A DNA stretch of 64,000 bases from Acholeplasmataceae bacterium UBA5769. GTDB lineage: Bacteria; Bacillota_I; Bacilli_A; Acholeplasmatales; Acholeplasmataceae. The DNA is taken from the NCBI GenBank assembly GCA_002418725.1, contig DIER01000011.1, positions 25,466-89,465 on the forward strand, read 5' to 3'. Position numbers and translations under genes: made by a program. Below are positions 16,007 to 23,851 of this stretch, in pieces; positions within the stretch are counted from its first letter, which is position 1, and the number at the start of each line of letters is the position of its first letter. A model generated the notes under the pieces. The model was not told the DNA's origin, did not search any database, and saw nothing but the letters and a program-made list of their open reading frames with translations.

Positions 16007-17201
16007 TCTCCTTTTGTTTCTTTAATGTCTTCGATAAATAAATGAGCACTGCGATACCTGCACATTCCATTAAAATCACAAATCCAACAACAAGGTAGAG
16101 GTTCATATCATAGGTGATACCGATGATTAGACTACCGATAAACCAAAACAAGCCAAATACGGTAGCGAAAATACCATAACCTCTCGCACGGTGTGTTTTA
16201 GGAATCAGTTTTGCAACAACAGCCTTTAAAACGGATTCTTGAGCTCCCATACCAATACCCCATAAAATAACACCTAAAACAAGGCTCCATGTCTGTTGAA
16301 AAAGAAGGATGAATAAAGGTGCCAAACTGGAAAGAAAAATGGGGAAGGTCAATGTAATGATACCCTTTTTATCAAACCAGTGTCCAGCAATAAGTGCTGC
16401 AATTGCATCAACACCCATCGCGAGTGCGTAAAGCAGTGGGATGGCAGTGCTTGTGATCAATTGATTCGAATCGATATGGTATGCGATGACAGGATAATCC
16501 ATAAATCCCATGGCGATCAAGGAAATGGCAACCATATAAATGACAAAAGTACGGTATTTTTTAATATCTTTGACTTCTGTTTTGGTTTGTTCAAATTGAT
16601 CAGGATTGGGATATTTAAATCGTGCGAAAACCAAAATACATAACGTTACAATCGCGAAAATTCCTAAAATAAGAAAAGCAAATCGGTAATTATCGAGTGA
16701 ACCCCCACCACGTGAGGATAAGATAAAGAAGACAATAAGTGGTCCTAAAAATGCACCCAGTTGATCTAAAGCTTCGTTGATAGCAAAAGCTTTGCCTGCA
16801 CCTAAATGGGGTTGTGTAAACGAGGTTAATGTGGATTTTGCTGGGGCCCTGATGGCTTTACCAACACGTTCTAGTAAAATAAGAATAATCGCAACTTCCC
16901 AAAAAGATTCTCCAACAAGACCTAATAGCGGAATGGCAAGTAAATTAATGGCATATCCCACGATCATCATGGTCCAATATTTCTTCGTTTTATCTGCAAT
17001 CCAACCGGTCAAAAGTCTTAACGCTTGCCCAATAAATTCACCTAAACCTGCAGTAAATGAAATAATGAGTGCAGATGCACCAATGATGCCTAAATAAGGG
17101 CCGTAAATACTTCTAGCACCCTCATGTGTAAAATCAGAGAAAAAAGAAATAATACCTAAAAGCAGAATGAATAGCAAAGCACGCTTTTTCATATCTTTCA
17201 T
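15990..17201 (-). CDS. MFS transporter
   Basis: A 403-residue major facilitator with about twelve hydrophobic segments. The conserved loop between segments 2 and 3 reads RLLTGWIADKTKKYW, the MFS G-x-x-x-D-(K/R) motif. A second half-repeat appears as GHWFDKKG. Acidic FSDFTHEGARSIYGPYLG at the N-terminus resembles a multidrug or sugar-phosphate exporter subgroup seen in Firmicutes and archaea. The gene is first in a two-gene unit with the DUF1801 protein. The substrate is unknown; efflux is a guess from family trends. Confidence 0.88.
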   Translation of the reverse strand: MKDMKKRALLFILLLGIISFFSDFTHEGARSIYGPYLGIIGASALIISFTAGLGEFIGQALRLLTGWIADKTKKYWTMMIVGYAINLLAIPLLGLVGESFWEVAIILILLERVGKAIRAPAKSTLTSFTQPHLGAGKAFAINEALDQLGAFLGPLIVFFILSSRGGGSLDNYRFAFLILGIFAIVTLCILVFARFKYPNPDQFEQTKTEVKDIKKYRTFVIYMVAISLIAMGFMDYPVIAYHIDSNQLITSTAIPLLYALAMGVDAIAALIAGHWFDKKGIITLTFPIFLSSLAPLFILLFQQTWSLVLGVILWGIGMGAQESVLKAVVAKLIPKTHRARGYGIFATVFGLFWFIGSLIIGITYDMNLYLVVGFVILMECAGIAVLIYLSKTLKKQKESDALV

Positions 17202-17287
17202 CGATCATCACCCCTATTACTTTTTATTATAAGTTATAAACGTCATCCGTGTTTCAGAAAATCTCCTTTTTTTAGCTATCCTTATCA

Positions 17288-17296
17288 TGATATAAT
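17288..17296 (+). promoter_or_regulatory. Extended -10 promoter TGATATAAT of the Nudix operon
   Basis: A perfect extended -10 lies 28 bases before the Nudix ATG. The 10-bp palindrome TATCATGATA (17283-17292) overlaps it, as at the nadD promoter. Confidence 0.5.
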
Positions 17297-17323
17297 GATT
17301 TTAGTGTGAAAGAAGGCTTAACT

Positions 17324-17800
17324 ATGTATGCGTACACCTTAGCTTTTATTCAAAAAGAAGATCACATCTTAATGATAAACCGTGAAAAGAAGCCTTGGAA
17401 AGGCTGCTGGAATGGTTTAGGTGGTAAACTTAAAGTCGGAGAAGATCCCGTAAACAGTGTGATTCGTGAGCTTTTTGAGGAAACGAGTTATCAGATTACA
17501 TCAGAACAAGTGAAAGATTGTGGGTATTTGACGTGGAACACGTTTGATGCAAACGGACAAGGATTGTATCTCTATTTGATTGATGGTAAACATCTGCCTG
17601 ATTTAAAGACACCTATGCACACCGCTGAAGGTATTTTAGACTGGAAAATGATTTCCTGGATTAATGATGATGCTAATGTAGGCGTCGCACATAACATTAA
17701 ATACTTTCTACCAACGATGATTTCATCCAATCATCGCTATCATTATCATTGTCATTTTGAAGGTGAGACTTTAGTCTCAGTGACCAAGGAGTTGATTTAA
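17324..17800 (+). CDS. Nudix hydrolase, MutT/8-oxo-dGTPase type
   Basis: A 158-residue Nudix protein from the ATG at 17324 (AGAAGG upstream). The Nudix box is GKLKVGEDPVNSVIRELFEETSYQI, with Ser where Gly is common near the end. NREKKPWKGCWNGLGGK before the box is typical of bacterial 8-oxo-dGTP diphosphatase-like proteins. They hydrolyse damaged or surplus nucleoside triphosphates in the cytosol. It heads an operon of seven genes with overlaps or no gap, ending with an ABC-F ATPase. The true substrate cannot be fixed from sequence. Confidence 0.88.
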   Translation: MYAYTLAFIQKEDHILMINREKKPWKGCWNGLGGKLKVGEDPVNSVIRELFEETSYQITSEQVKDCGYLTWNTFDANGQGLYLYLIDGKHLPDLKTPMHTAEGILDWKMISWINDDANVGVAHNIKYFLPTMISSNHRYHYHCHFEGETLVSVTKELI

Positions 17801-18271
17801 GTGACTATTTTATATATTTCGCTTGGTGCCATTGCCGTTGCCCTCATCGTCTATATCGTCATGCACATCCATCAGCAGAAGATGAGTAAAGAAGTTCAAG
17901 AAAAAACTGAAAAAAGTTTAAAAACATATGGCGAAGTCACCAAAGAACATCACCATACGTTTTTAACCATCGATGATGTAACCTACCAAATTGTTTATGT
18001 CCATGTATCATCAAGTGCAGAATTAACCATCAATTCAACAACGATTTGGGAAGTTAGAGAATACGGAAAATCAAGACTGATCCATCAGGGACATCTCATG
18101 ACATCAAAAACACCAAAGATTGTTGTGGTCTATCCTTTGACACAAGTCATTAAACGTTATATCAATGAAAATGAAATGGAATTTGTGAAATATAACAAGA
18201 TGTTTTATAACATGTATGTGGTGCGCCACTTTGAACTTGATTCCCTTTTAGAGGAATTGACTCATGCGTAA
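17801..18271 (+). CDS. Hypothetical membrane-anchored protein
   Basis: A 156-residue protein that I do not recognise. It starts at a GTG directly after the Nudix stop codon, with AAGGAG inside the Nudix gene. Residues 2-24 form one membrane segment (ILYISLGAIAVALIVYIVMHI). A charged linker follows, then a mixed alpha/beta soluble domain with YQIVYVHVSSSAELTINSTTIWEV and a C-terminal helix. The C-terminal residues overlap the metallophosphoesterase gene by 8 bases. The soluble part resembles small restriction-endonuclease-like or DUF folds only vaguely; no catalytic motif is assigned. Confidence 0.7.
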   Translation: MTILYISLGAIAVALIVYIVMHIHQQKMSKEVQEKTEKSLKTYGEVTKEHHHTFLTIDDVTYQIVYVHVSSSAELTINSTTIWEVREYGKSRLIHQGHLMTSKTPKIVVVYPLTQVIKRYINENEMEFVKYNKMFYNMYVVRHFELDSLLEELTHA

Positions 18272-19211
18272 GACAGCGGTTTTTCTCATCCTTTTAGGCT
18301 TGCCTTTCTTGCTTTCAGCCTGTCAATCCTACGAGATTGTTTACACCGATGACGATCCTTTTATCCTAGAGATGAAAGGTGATGATTTAAACATATTACA
18401 AATCACTGATCTACATTTAACATACGGTTATGATTATCGTGACAGACAAACGTTTCAATTGATTGAAACATTAAATCAAAAAGATGATTATGATTTAATC
18501 GTCATCACGGGTGATTTAACGATGTCACCTTCAGGTCCCGCTATTTTTGCGAAGTTGATTGATTTTATGGAAAGCTTAAGAACGCCATGGACGTTTGTCT
18601 TTGGAAATCACGAAACTGATTTTCATACGTATGGTGATTTTCTAAGACGTATACCTAAAGATACAACCTATTTATATTTCAAAGTGGGTCCAGAGATAGA
18701 AAATGGTGGTGTAGGCAATTTTCACTTCACCATCACAAAGGAAGGCATACCATTTTATAGATTATACATGCTTGATTCGAAAGCAGAACGTAAAGTTTAT
18801 ACCGAAGAAGAAGGTGTCTATGATTATCTTTCAACAAGTCAAGTCGATTGGTATAAACATCATGTAACAACCGATACGACAAAAAGCATCGTCTTCATGC
18901 ACATTCCTTTAAGACAGTTTATTGACGTGGAAACCTATGATGGTAATTTTTTGGAAGATAAAGTTTATGCACAAGGTGTAGATACCGGATTTTTTGATGC
19001 CATGGTTTTCCATGGTAAATCGGTTGCAGTTTTTGTGGGTCATGACCATTTAAATGATTTTTCTTTCATGAAAGATGGTGTTTTGTTAGCCTATGGACGT
19101 GCTACAGGTCTTAATGGTTACGGTAATTTAGAAAAGGGTGGCAGACACATCGAAGTCAAACAGGATGGCACGCTTTACACAATCATCATGACAGGAGTGA
19201 GTCAACCATGA
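18264..19211 (+). CDS. Metallophosphoesterase lipoprotein
   Basis: A calcineurin-like phosphoesterase of 315 residues at the outer face of the membrane. Residues 1-20 are a lipoprotein signal with lipobox LSAC and Cys20. The metal-binding motifs are LQITDLHL, VITGDLTM, FGNHE, FMHIPLRQ and FVGHDHLND, in the usual order and complete. The family includes phosphodiesterases, 5'-nucleotidases and purple-phosphatase-like enzymes; the substrate is unknown. It overlaps its upstream neighbour by 8 bases and the downstream 48-residue ORF by ATGA, so it lies in the middle of the operon. Confidence 0.9.
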   Translation: MRKTAVFLILLGLPFLLSACQSYEIVYTDDDPFILEMKGDDLNILQITDLHLTYGYDYRDRQTFQLIETLNQKDDYDLIVITGDLTMSPSGPAIFAKLIDFMESLRTPWTFVFGNHETDFHTYGDFLRRIPKDTTYLYFKVGPEIENGGVGNFHFTITKEGIPFYRLYMLDSKAERKVYTEEEGVYDYLSTSQVDWYKHHVTTDTTKSIVFMHIPLRQFIDVETYDGNFLEDKVYAQGVDTGFFDAMVFHGKSVAVFVGHDHLNDFSFMKDGVLLAYGRATGLNGYGNLEKGGRHIEVKQDGTLYTIIMTGVSQP

Positions 19212-19354
19212 ATTTAAAACATCGTTTTTATGTGTTTTTCTCATCGTTTACATGGGCGATTATAGGCTTGTTTTTAACGGGTTCGCTTCTGTTTTTGATG
19301 TTGCCATTATTCGCCATACTCTATGTTATTGTAGGAGGTAAAAAACATGTTTGA
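19208..19354 (+). CDS. 48-residue membrane microprotein
   Basis: A short ORF starting with the ATGA overlap on the phosphoesterase stop and ending inside the start of the next membrane-protein gene (8-base overlap). The product begins MNLKHRFYVFFSSF and has two closely spaced hydrophobic stretches, ending IVGGKKHV. GACAGGAGTGAG upstream provides a ribosome site. Overlap at both ends with operon neighbours argues that it is real. The same stretch contains GTAGGAGG, the ribosome site for the next gene. No homologue is recognised; an accessory role to the neighbouring membrane protein is possible. Confidence 0.65.
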   Translation: MNLKHRFYVFFSSFTWAIIGLFLTGSLLFLMLPLFAILYVIVGGKKHV

Positions 19355-19634
19355 GTTCTTGATTGCAACCTTCTATTATAGTTTTTATCTCGGTGTTTCA
19401 GGTATCTTGATATTATTTCTCATCCGTTTATACATCGGTTTATCAACAAAATTAAGTAAGAATGATTTCTTATGTGTACTCTTTATCCCTGGTTCAATCG
19501 GTTTAGCACTAAAAGTAAAAAAAACCTATCCACTTGAACGGTTGTACTTTATCTTGAACATTATTTTCTTTGTTGCGATGTTTATGGGGTCAATCTTTAT
19601 TCTATACATGAAATTGGAGCTTAACATCATATGA
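19347..19634 (+). CDS. Small membrane protein
   Basis: A 95-residue protein with two or three membrane segments: LIATFYYSFYLGVSGILILFLI (about 4-25), DFLCVLFIPGSIGLAL (about 40-55) and FILNIIFFVAMFMGSIFILYM (about 68-88). Positive residues lie between the segments. It has a good GTAGGAGG ribosome site and overlaps the next gene by 4 bases (ATGA). I recognise no family. Its place between a phosphoesterase lipoprotein and a thioesterase might suggest a membrane-lipid link, but that is weak inference. Confidence 0.7.
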   Translation: MFEFLIATFYYSFYLGVSGILILFLIRLYIGLSTKLSKNDFLCVLFIPGSIGLALKVKKTYPLERLYFILNIIFFVAMFMGSIFILYMKLELNII

Positions 19635-20143
19635 AATACCGCGTCATGAAAAAACAGAATAATTCATCCATGTGTTTTGTATGTGGTATGGATAACGAAG
19701 CCAGTTTGAGAACCAAATATTATGAACTTGAAAACAAGTCTATCTTAGGACTTTTTCAAGGTGCTGAATTACACCAAAGCTACCCGAAAAGAATGCACGG
19801 TGGGATTATCACTGCGCTACTCGATGAAACCATTGGAAGATCGATTCAAATTGATGAACCGCAAACCTTTGGCGTTACGGTTGAACTAACCGTGCGCTAT
19901 TTAAAACCTGTCCCACTTGATGAGACCTTATATTGTGTGGGAAAGATTACAGATTTACGCAAAATTTTATTTTATGGTGAAGGTTATATCGCAAACACAT
20001 CGGGTGATATCCTTGCAACATGCCATGCAAAATACATGAAACAAGATGTGAATAAAATTGTTTCAGGTGATCATTTTATAAAGGAGCAATGGATCTATGT
20101 GGCTGACGATGTTAGCCCAGAGTTCTTTGAATTACCACAATGA
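19631..20143 (+). CDS. Hotdog-fold thioesterase (PaaI-like)
   Basis: A 170-residue acyl-CoA thioesterase-like protein of the hotdog fold. The key stretch is KRMHGGIITALLDETIGRS, which matches the PaaI/4-hydroxybenzoyl-CoA thioesterase pattern HGG..a.llDe with its catalytic acid. VTVELTVRYLKPVPLDETLYCVGKI forms the central strand set. An N-terminal CFVCGMDN adds a CxxC pair, which is seen in some family members. It would hydrolyse acyl-CoA in the cytosol; chain preference is unknown. It overlaps its neighbours by ATGA at both ends. Confidence 0.85.
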   Translation: MKYRVMKKQNNSSMCFVCGMDNEASLRTKYYELENKSILGLFQGAELHQSYPKRMHGGIITALLDETIGRSIQIDEPQTFGVTVELTVRYLKPVPLDETLYCVGKITDLRKILFYGEGYIANTSGDILATCHAKYMKQDVNKIVSGDHFIKEQWIYVADDVSPEFFELPQ

Positions 20144-21678
20144 GTTTATTAGAAGTCGAAAATTTAAGCTTTAGCTATAGCGGAGAAAACTTATACGAAA
20201 GTGCAAACATGCGTTTATTTGACGGTGAACACGCCGTTTTAGTTGGTCCCAATGGCACAGGAAAGTCAACATTATTAAAATTACTTGATCGTTCGCTTTC
20301 ACCTGATACAGGAAAAATCAACTGGTTACCAGGAAGAAAAGTCGGTTATCTCGATCAGTATGCTCAAATACCACCTGACTTAAGCGTTAAGTCGTATTTA
20401 TATGACGTCTTTTTACCTTTATTCGAAAAAGAAAAAGAGATGGAAAGGCTTTATGAAAGTGTCGCAACCGCGAAGGAAAAAGATCACGATCGGATATTAA
20501 ATTGGGCAGCGGAACTCGGTGAACAACTTTTAGCATCTGATTTTTACGCGATTAAATCAAAGATTGGCAATGTCATTCACGGTCTTGGTTTAACCATGGA
20601 TCTCTTAGATCGTCCGATCAAACATCTTTCTGGAGGTATGCGCGCTAAAATCATTTTAGCCAAATTACTTTTAGGTGATTCTGATGTTTTATTATTAGAT
20701 GAACCTACCAACTTCCTCGATGTAAAACATATTGAGTGGTTGGCCAAGTTTCTTCAAAACTATCCCAAAGCGTTTTTAGTAGTTTCTCATCTTGAAGCCT
20801 TCTTAATGGATATTGCAAACACAGTGTTCGCTTTAGAGAATGGTCAAATCACGCGTTATAAGGGGGATTACAGCTATTATTTAAAGGAAAGAGAACTCAG
20901 ATATGAACAGCAAGAAAAAGCGTTTATATCGCAGCAAAAATTTATTAAAAAGACAGAAGAATTTATTCAAAAAAATATTGTCAGAGCAACCACAACCAAA
21001 AGAGCACAATCCAGACGAAAGATGCTTGAAAAAGTAGAACGCATCGCTGCACCACAAAAATCCAAGATGTATCATTTTCAATTTCCATTTTCTACAGCTA
21101 CCGGTAAGGATGTATTGGTGACGAAAGACTTAGAAATAGGTTATCAAGAATCTTTATTAGAACCACTGAATGTGCACGTGTTAAAACAAGATAAAGTGGC
21201 GATCACAGGTAAAAACGGGATTGGTAAATCAACATTCATCAAAACCATTATGGGGATTATCCCTGAGATATCAGGCGAGTTTAAGTGGATTGATACAGCT
21301 AAGATTGCTTACTTCCAACAAGATCAAATCTTTGAAGAACGTATCACACCATTTCAACTCATTCATTACCATTACCCCCACTTTACCAAAAAAGATGTGA
21401 TGAGTTTGCTTGGAAATCACGGTATTGATTTTGAGATGGCAAATCGAGAATTAAACAGTTTATCAGGTGGTGAGCAGACCAAGGTTAGATTAGCCATTTT
21501 AAGACACCAAAAAGGGAACGTTTTAATTTTAGACGAACCGACCAACCATTTGGATGTCGCAGCGAAAGAAGCCCTTAAGGATGCACTCATCGCTTATCAA
21601 GGTACACTGATTTTAGTATCCCATGAGAAAGAGTTTTATCAAGACATCTGTGATTATGAGATTACGTTATATGAATAG
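20140..21678 (+). CDS. ABC-F family ATPase
   Basis: A 512-residue cytosolic ABC-F protein with two nucleotide-binding domains and no membrane segment. Domain 1 has GPNGTGKST, LSGGMRAKI and LLLDEPTNFLD. Domain 2 has GKNGIGKST, LSGGEQTKV and LILDEPTNHLD. The interdomain linker (about 240-320) is basic and helical, as in proteins that bind the ribosomal E site. Members act as translation factors or protect ribosomes from antibiotics. Nothing here indicates a resistance subtype, so a housekeeping role (YkpA/Uup-like) is as likely. It is the last gene of the operon, before a bidirectional terminator. Confidence 0.92.
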   Translation: MSLLEVENLSFSYSGENLYESANMRLFDGEHAVLVGPNGTGKSTLLKLLDRSLSPDTGKINWLPGRKVGYLDQYAQIPPDLSVKSYLYDVFLPLFEKEKEMERLYESVATAKEKDHDRILNWAAELGEQLLASDFYAIKSKIGNVIHGLGLTMDLLDRPIKHLSGGMRAKIILAKLLLGDSDVLLLDEPTNFLDVKHIEWLAKFLQNYPKAFLVVSHLEAFLMDIANTVFALENGQITRYKGDYSYYLKERELRYEQQEKAFISQQKFIKKTEEFIQKNIVRATTTKRAQSRRKMLEKVERIAAPQKSKMYHFQFPFSTATGKDVLVTKDLEIGYQESLLEPLNVHVLKQDKVAITGKNGIGKSTFIKTIMGIIPEISGEFKWIDTAKIAYFQQDQIFEERITPFQLIHYHYPHFTKKDVMSLLGNHGIDFEMANRELNSLSGGEQTKVRLAILRHQKGNVLILDEPTNHLDVAAKEALKDALIAYQGTLILVSHEKEFYQDICDYEITLYE

Positions 21679-21684
21679 ACAAAA

Positions 21685-21712
21685 AAAGGCGCTTTTCATT
21701 AAGCGCCTTTTT
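21685..21712. terminator. Bidirectional terminator between ABC-F gene and ispG
   Basis: AAAGGCGCTT pairs with AAGCGCCTTT around TTCATT, with A-runs and T-runs on the two sides. Confidence 0.85.
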
Positions 21713-22769
21713 CATGATCTTGTATAGAGTCATCAAAATTGTTAATCTCTTCAACTAAAACATCATATACTTCGGATTCTTTAATCTTTTTAATGATTTT
21801 ACCACGTCTAAAGAGGATAGCTTCACCTTTACCACCTGCAATACCAATATCGGCATGTGTAGCCTCACCTGGTCCATTGACTGCGCATCCCATGATGGCA
21901 ACATTAATGGTTTTATTGACTTTGAGTAAATACTGCTCAATACGTTTTGCAATATCGATCATATCGTATTGAATACGACCGCAGGTAGGACAACTGATCA
22001 AGTTGGGTACCTTATCTTTTAAGCCAAGATTTTTTAGTATTTCTTTCGCGGCTTGAATCTCTAAAATAGGATTATCTGTCAGAGAAACACGAATCGTATT
22101 TCCGATGCCTTCAGCAAGTAAAATACCGATGCCCATCGCACTCTTGATTGCACCGCTAAAAGCTGTACCAGCCTCTGTTACACCTAAATGGAGTGGATAG
22201 GGAAAAGTTTTGGCAGCTAACCGGTAAGCCTCAATCATAAGGTTCATGTCGGTTGCTTTTAGGGACAAGACAATATCATAAAAACCCATGGACTCTAAAA
22301 TATCTACGTGATGTTTTGCAGTTGCAACCATGTTTTCAGGCGTAGGTGCCATTCGGTTTGGAAGTGATCCACTGTTGACACCGATGCGGATGGGAATGTT
22401 TTTTGCCTTGCAGGCTTCAACAACTTCCATGACGTGCTCACGCTTGGGGATGTTTCCTGGGTTTAACCGAATCTTATCAACACCCTGGTTGATCGCCTCC
22501 AAGGCTAAACGATAATCGAAGTGGATATCTGCCACTAAGGGGATTGAAATTTGCTTTTTAATCTCACCTAAAGCGTGTGCATCCACCATATCTAAAACAG
22601 CAACTCTCACGATTTCACAACCAGCTTCTGTCAGCTGCTTGATCTGTTTGACGGTTGCTTCAACGTCTTTTGTGTATGTATTGGTCATACTTTGAATATA
22701 AACTTTTGTGTTGCCACCGAGTTGGTATTTACCAACGGTTACGGGACGACTTGATTCTCGCTGTGTCAT
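21699..22769 (-). CDS. ispG: 4-hydroxy-3-methylbut-2-enyl diphosphate synthase
   Basis: Seventh-step enzyme of the MEP isoprenoid pathway. It converts methylerythritol cyclodiphosphate to HMBPP using a 4Fe-4S cluster. At 356 residues it is of the short bacterial form without the plant insert. The start REVTIG-like RESSRPVTVGKYQLGG, then VQSMTNT (IQSMTNTYTKDV) are family hallmarks. The cluster ligands are in LISCPTCGRIQYD and IMGCAVNGPGEA, and RLNPGNI is also present. It stands alone between a shared terminator and rpmG. It indicates that isoprenoids come from the MEP route in this organism, which Acholeplasma uses for carotenoid-type lipids. Confidence 0.97.
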   Translation of the reverse strand: MTQRESSRPVTVGKYQLGGNTKVYIQSMTNTYTKDVEATVKQIKQLTEAGCEIVRVAVLDMVDAHALGEIKKQISIPLVADIHFDYRLALEAINQGVDKIRLNPGNIPKREHVMEVVEACKAKNIPIRIGVNSGSLPNRMAPTPENMVATAKHHVDILESMGFYDIVLSLKATDMNLMIEAYRLAAKTFPYPLHLGVTEAGTAFSGAIKSAMGIGILLAEGIGNTIRVSLTDNPILEIQAAKEILKNLGLKDKVPNLISCPTCGRIQYDMIDIAKRIEQYLLKVNKTINVAIMGCAVNGPGEATHADIGIAGGKGEAILFRRGKIIKKIKESEVYDVLVEEINNFDDSIQDHEKGA

Positions 22770-22876
22770 TTTTTATCACCTAGGTCAATTATACGTCAAA
22801 AGAGGACAAACATAAAGGCGAAATGCTTCAAACTTTGGCATTTGAATCATCAAATAAAAATTAAGTCATAAAACGA

Positions 22877-22905
22877 TTGAAAAAGAAAGTGCGATTTGTT
22901 ATAAT
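22877..22905 (+). promoter_or_regulatory. Promoter of rpmG
   Basis: TTGAAA (22877-22882), a 17-base spacer and TATAAT (22900-22905), 25 bases before the rpmG start. Confidence 0.75.
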
Positions 22906-22930
22906 GTTTACGTATGTTTGGAGGGATATT

Positions 22931-23080
22931 ATGCGCGACCTAGTTAAATTGGTTTGTACCGAATGCGGCGAAGAAAACTACCATACAAATAAGAATAAAA
23001 AAGCTCATCCTGAGCGCATGGAAGTTAAAAAGTATTGCCCGCGTGAAAGAAAGTACACCATCCACAAGGAAAAGAAATAA
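22931..23080 (+). CDS. rpmG: Ribosomal protein bL33
   Basis: Large-subunit ribosomal protein of 49 residues. VCTECGEENYHTNKNK and ERMEVKKYCPRERKYTIHKE match bL33, including the CxxC pair of the zinc-containing form and the KYCP motif. The ATG at 22931 has GGAGGG nearby; earlier in-frame codons overlap the promoter and are not starts. It is a single-gene unit with a consensus promoter and a terminator directly after it. In many Firmicutes rpmG sits beside secE-nusG, which is not the case here, so this may be one of several copies. Confidence 0.95.
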   Translation: MRDLVKLVCTECGEENYHTNKNKKAHPERMEVKKYCPRERKYTIHKEKK

Positions 23081-23081
23081 G

Positions 23082-23104
23082 CTATTCTTGGAATAGTTTT
23101 TTTT
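23082..23104 (+). terminator. Terminator after rpmG
   Basis: CTATTC-TTG-GAATAG followed by eight T. It ends 13 bases before the next ATG. Confidence 0.75.
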
Positions 23105-23117
23105 CTATCATGAAACC

Positions 23118-23732
23118 ATGATTCAGTTCAAAGGAAATGAAGATTTATCCCATGTTTATCTCGTTTGTCGTTTTGATACGTGCGTTTTGATCGATCCATC
23201 CCACAGTTATGATGCTATTGTGGATGCCATCGGTGATAAAACATTAGCAGGTATCCTTTTAACGCATGCACACAACGATCATGTGGAATTGATTGGCTAT
23301 TTTGATGTTCCTATATATTTGCATATAGACGATGCCCACCTCCTTTTTGAAGATTCATACAACGGGTATGCACCTAAAGTTCATCCTTATAAACGAAAAG
23401 CACTCGATTTAAGATATGTAAAAGATGGCGATCACATTCCTTTTGCAGATCACACCATTCAGGTACTTCACACACCAGGACATACCAAAGGAAGTCTTTC
23501 GTTTCTTTATGAACAAAAACTTTTCACCGGAGACACCTTGTTTAAAGAATCCGTGGGGAGACACGATTTATATTCAGGGAACTTACCTGACTTGAGAAAA
23601 AGTATCCTCACACTTTTGGCACTCCCAAGTAACACAAAGATATATCCGGGGCATGATGAGGTGACCACGGTTCGATATGAACAGAAGTATAATCCCTTTT
23701 ATGCCAAATGGATGAAGCAGAAATCTAAATAA
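23118..23732 (+). CDS. Metallo-beta-lactamase-fold hydrolase (glyoxalase II-like)
   Basis: A 204-residue cytosolic MBL-fold protein. The metal ligands are THAHNDHVE, then His in HTPGHTKGSL, Asp in FTGDTLF and the terminal PGHDEVTT. Such proteins hydrolyse thioesters such as hydroxyacyl-glutathione or bacillithiol-type substrates, though many are of unknown substrate. The ATG at 23118 has no visible ribosome site, and only 13 bases separate it from the rpmG terminator. It may depend on read-through or be leaderless-like; start assignment is therefore less sure than the family. A terminator follows directly. Confidence 0.88.
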   Translation: MIQFKGNEDLSHVYLVCRFDTCVLIDPSHSYDAIVDAIGDKTLAGILLTHAHNDHVELIGYFDVPIYLHIDDAHLLFEDSYNGYAPKVHPYKRKALDLRYVKDGDHIPFADHTIQVLHTPGHTKGSLSFLYEQKLFTGDTLFKESVGRHDLYSGNLPDLRKSILTLLALPSNTKIYPGHDEVTTVRYEQKYNPFYAKWMKQKSK

Positions 23733-23755
23733 GACACTATGTGTCTTTTATTTTT
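23731..23755 (+). terminator. Terminator after MBL-fold gene
   Basis: AAGACAC-TAT-GTGTCTT followed by TTATTTTT, overlapping the stop codon. Confidence 0.7.
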
Positions 23756-23778
23756 CATCACAAAATAGCACATAATCC

Positions 23779-23807
23779 TTGACAGTGCCAATCTGTTCAT
23801 GTACAAT
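23779..23807 (+). promoter_or_regulatory. Consensus promoter of the hrcA-dnaK operon
   Basis: TTGACA (23779-23784), a 17-base spacer and TACAAT (23802-23807). The transcription start would fall at the edge of the CIRCE element. Confidence 0.85.
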
Positions 23808-23811
23808 AAAA

Positions 23812-23838
23812 TTGGCACAAATCCAGAAGGAGTGCTAA
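23812..23838. promoter_or_regulatory. CIRCE operator for HrcA
   Basis: TTGGCACAA - 9 bases - GAGTGCTAA. The right half is perfect; the left half keeps 6 of 9 consensus bases (TTAGCACTC). GTGCCAAT at 23785-23792 is an inverted copy of ATTGGCAC at 23811-23818, so a second overlapping inverted repeat spans the promoter. HrcA should bind here to repress the operon. Confidence 0.85.
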
Positions 23839-23851
23839 TCGAGGTGGATGC

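Noticed and set aside
20140..21678. Antibiotic-resistance ABC-F
   Set aside because: No leader peptide or attenuator precedes it, and it lies in a housekeeping-like operon; resistance cannot be supported.
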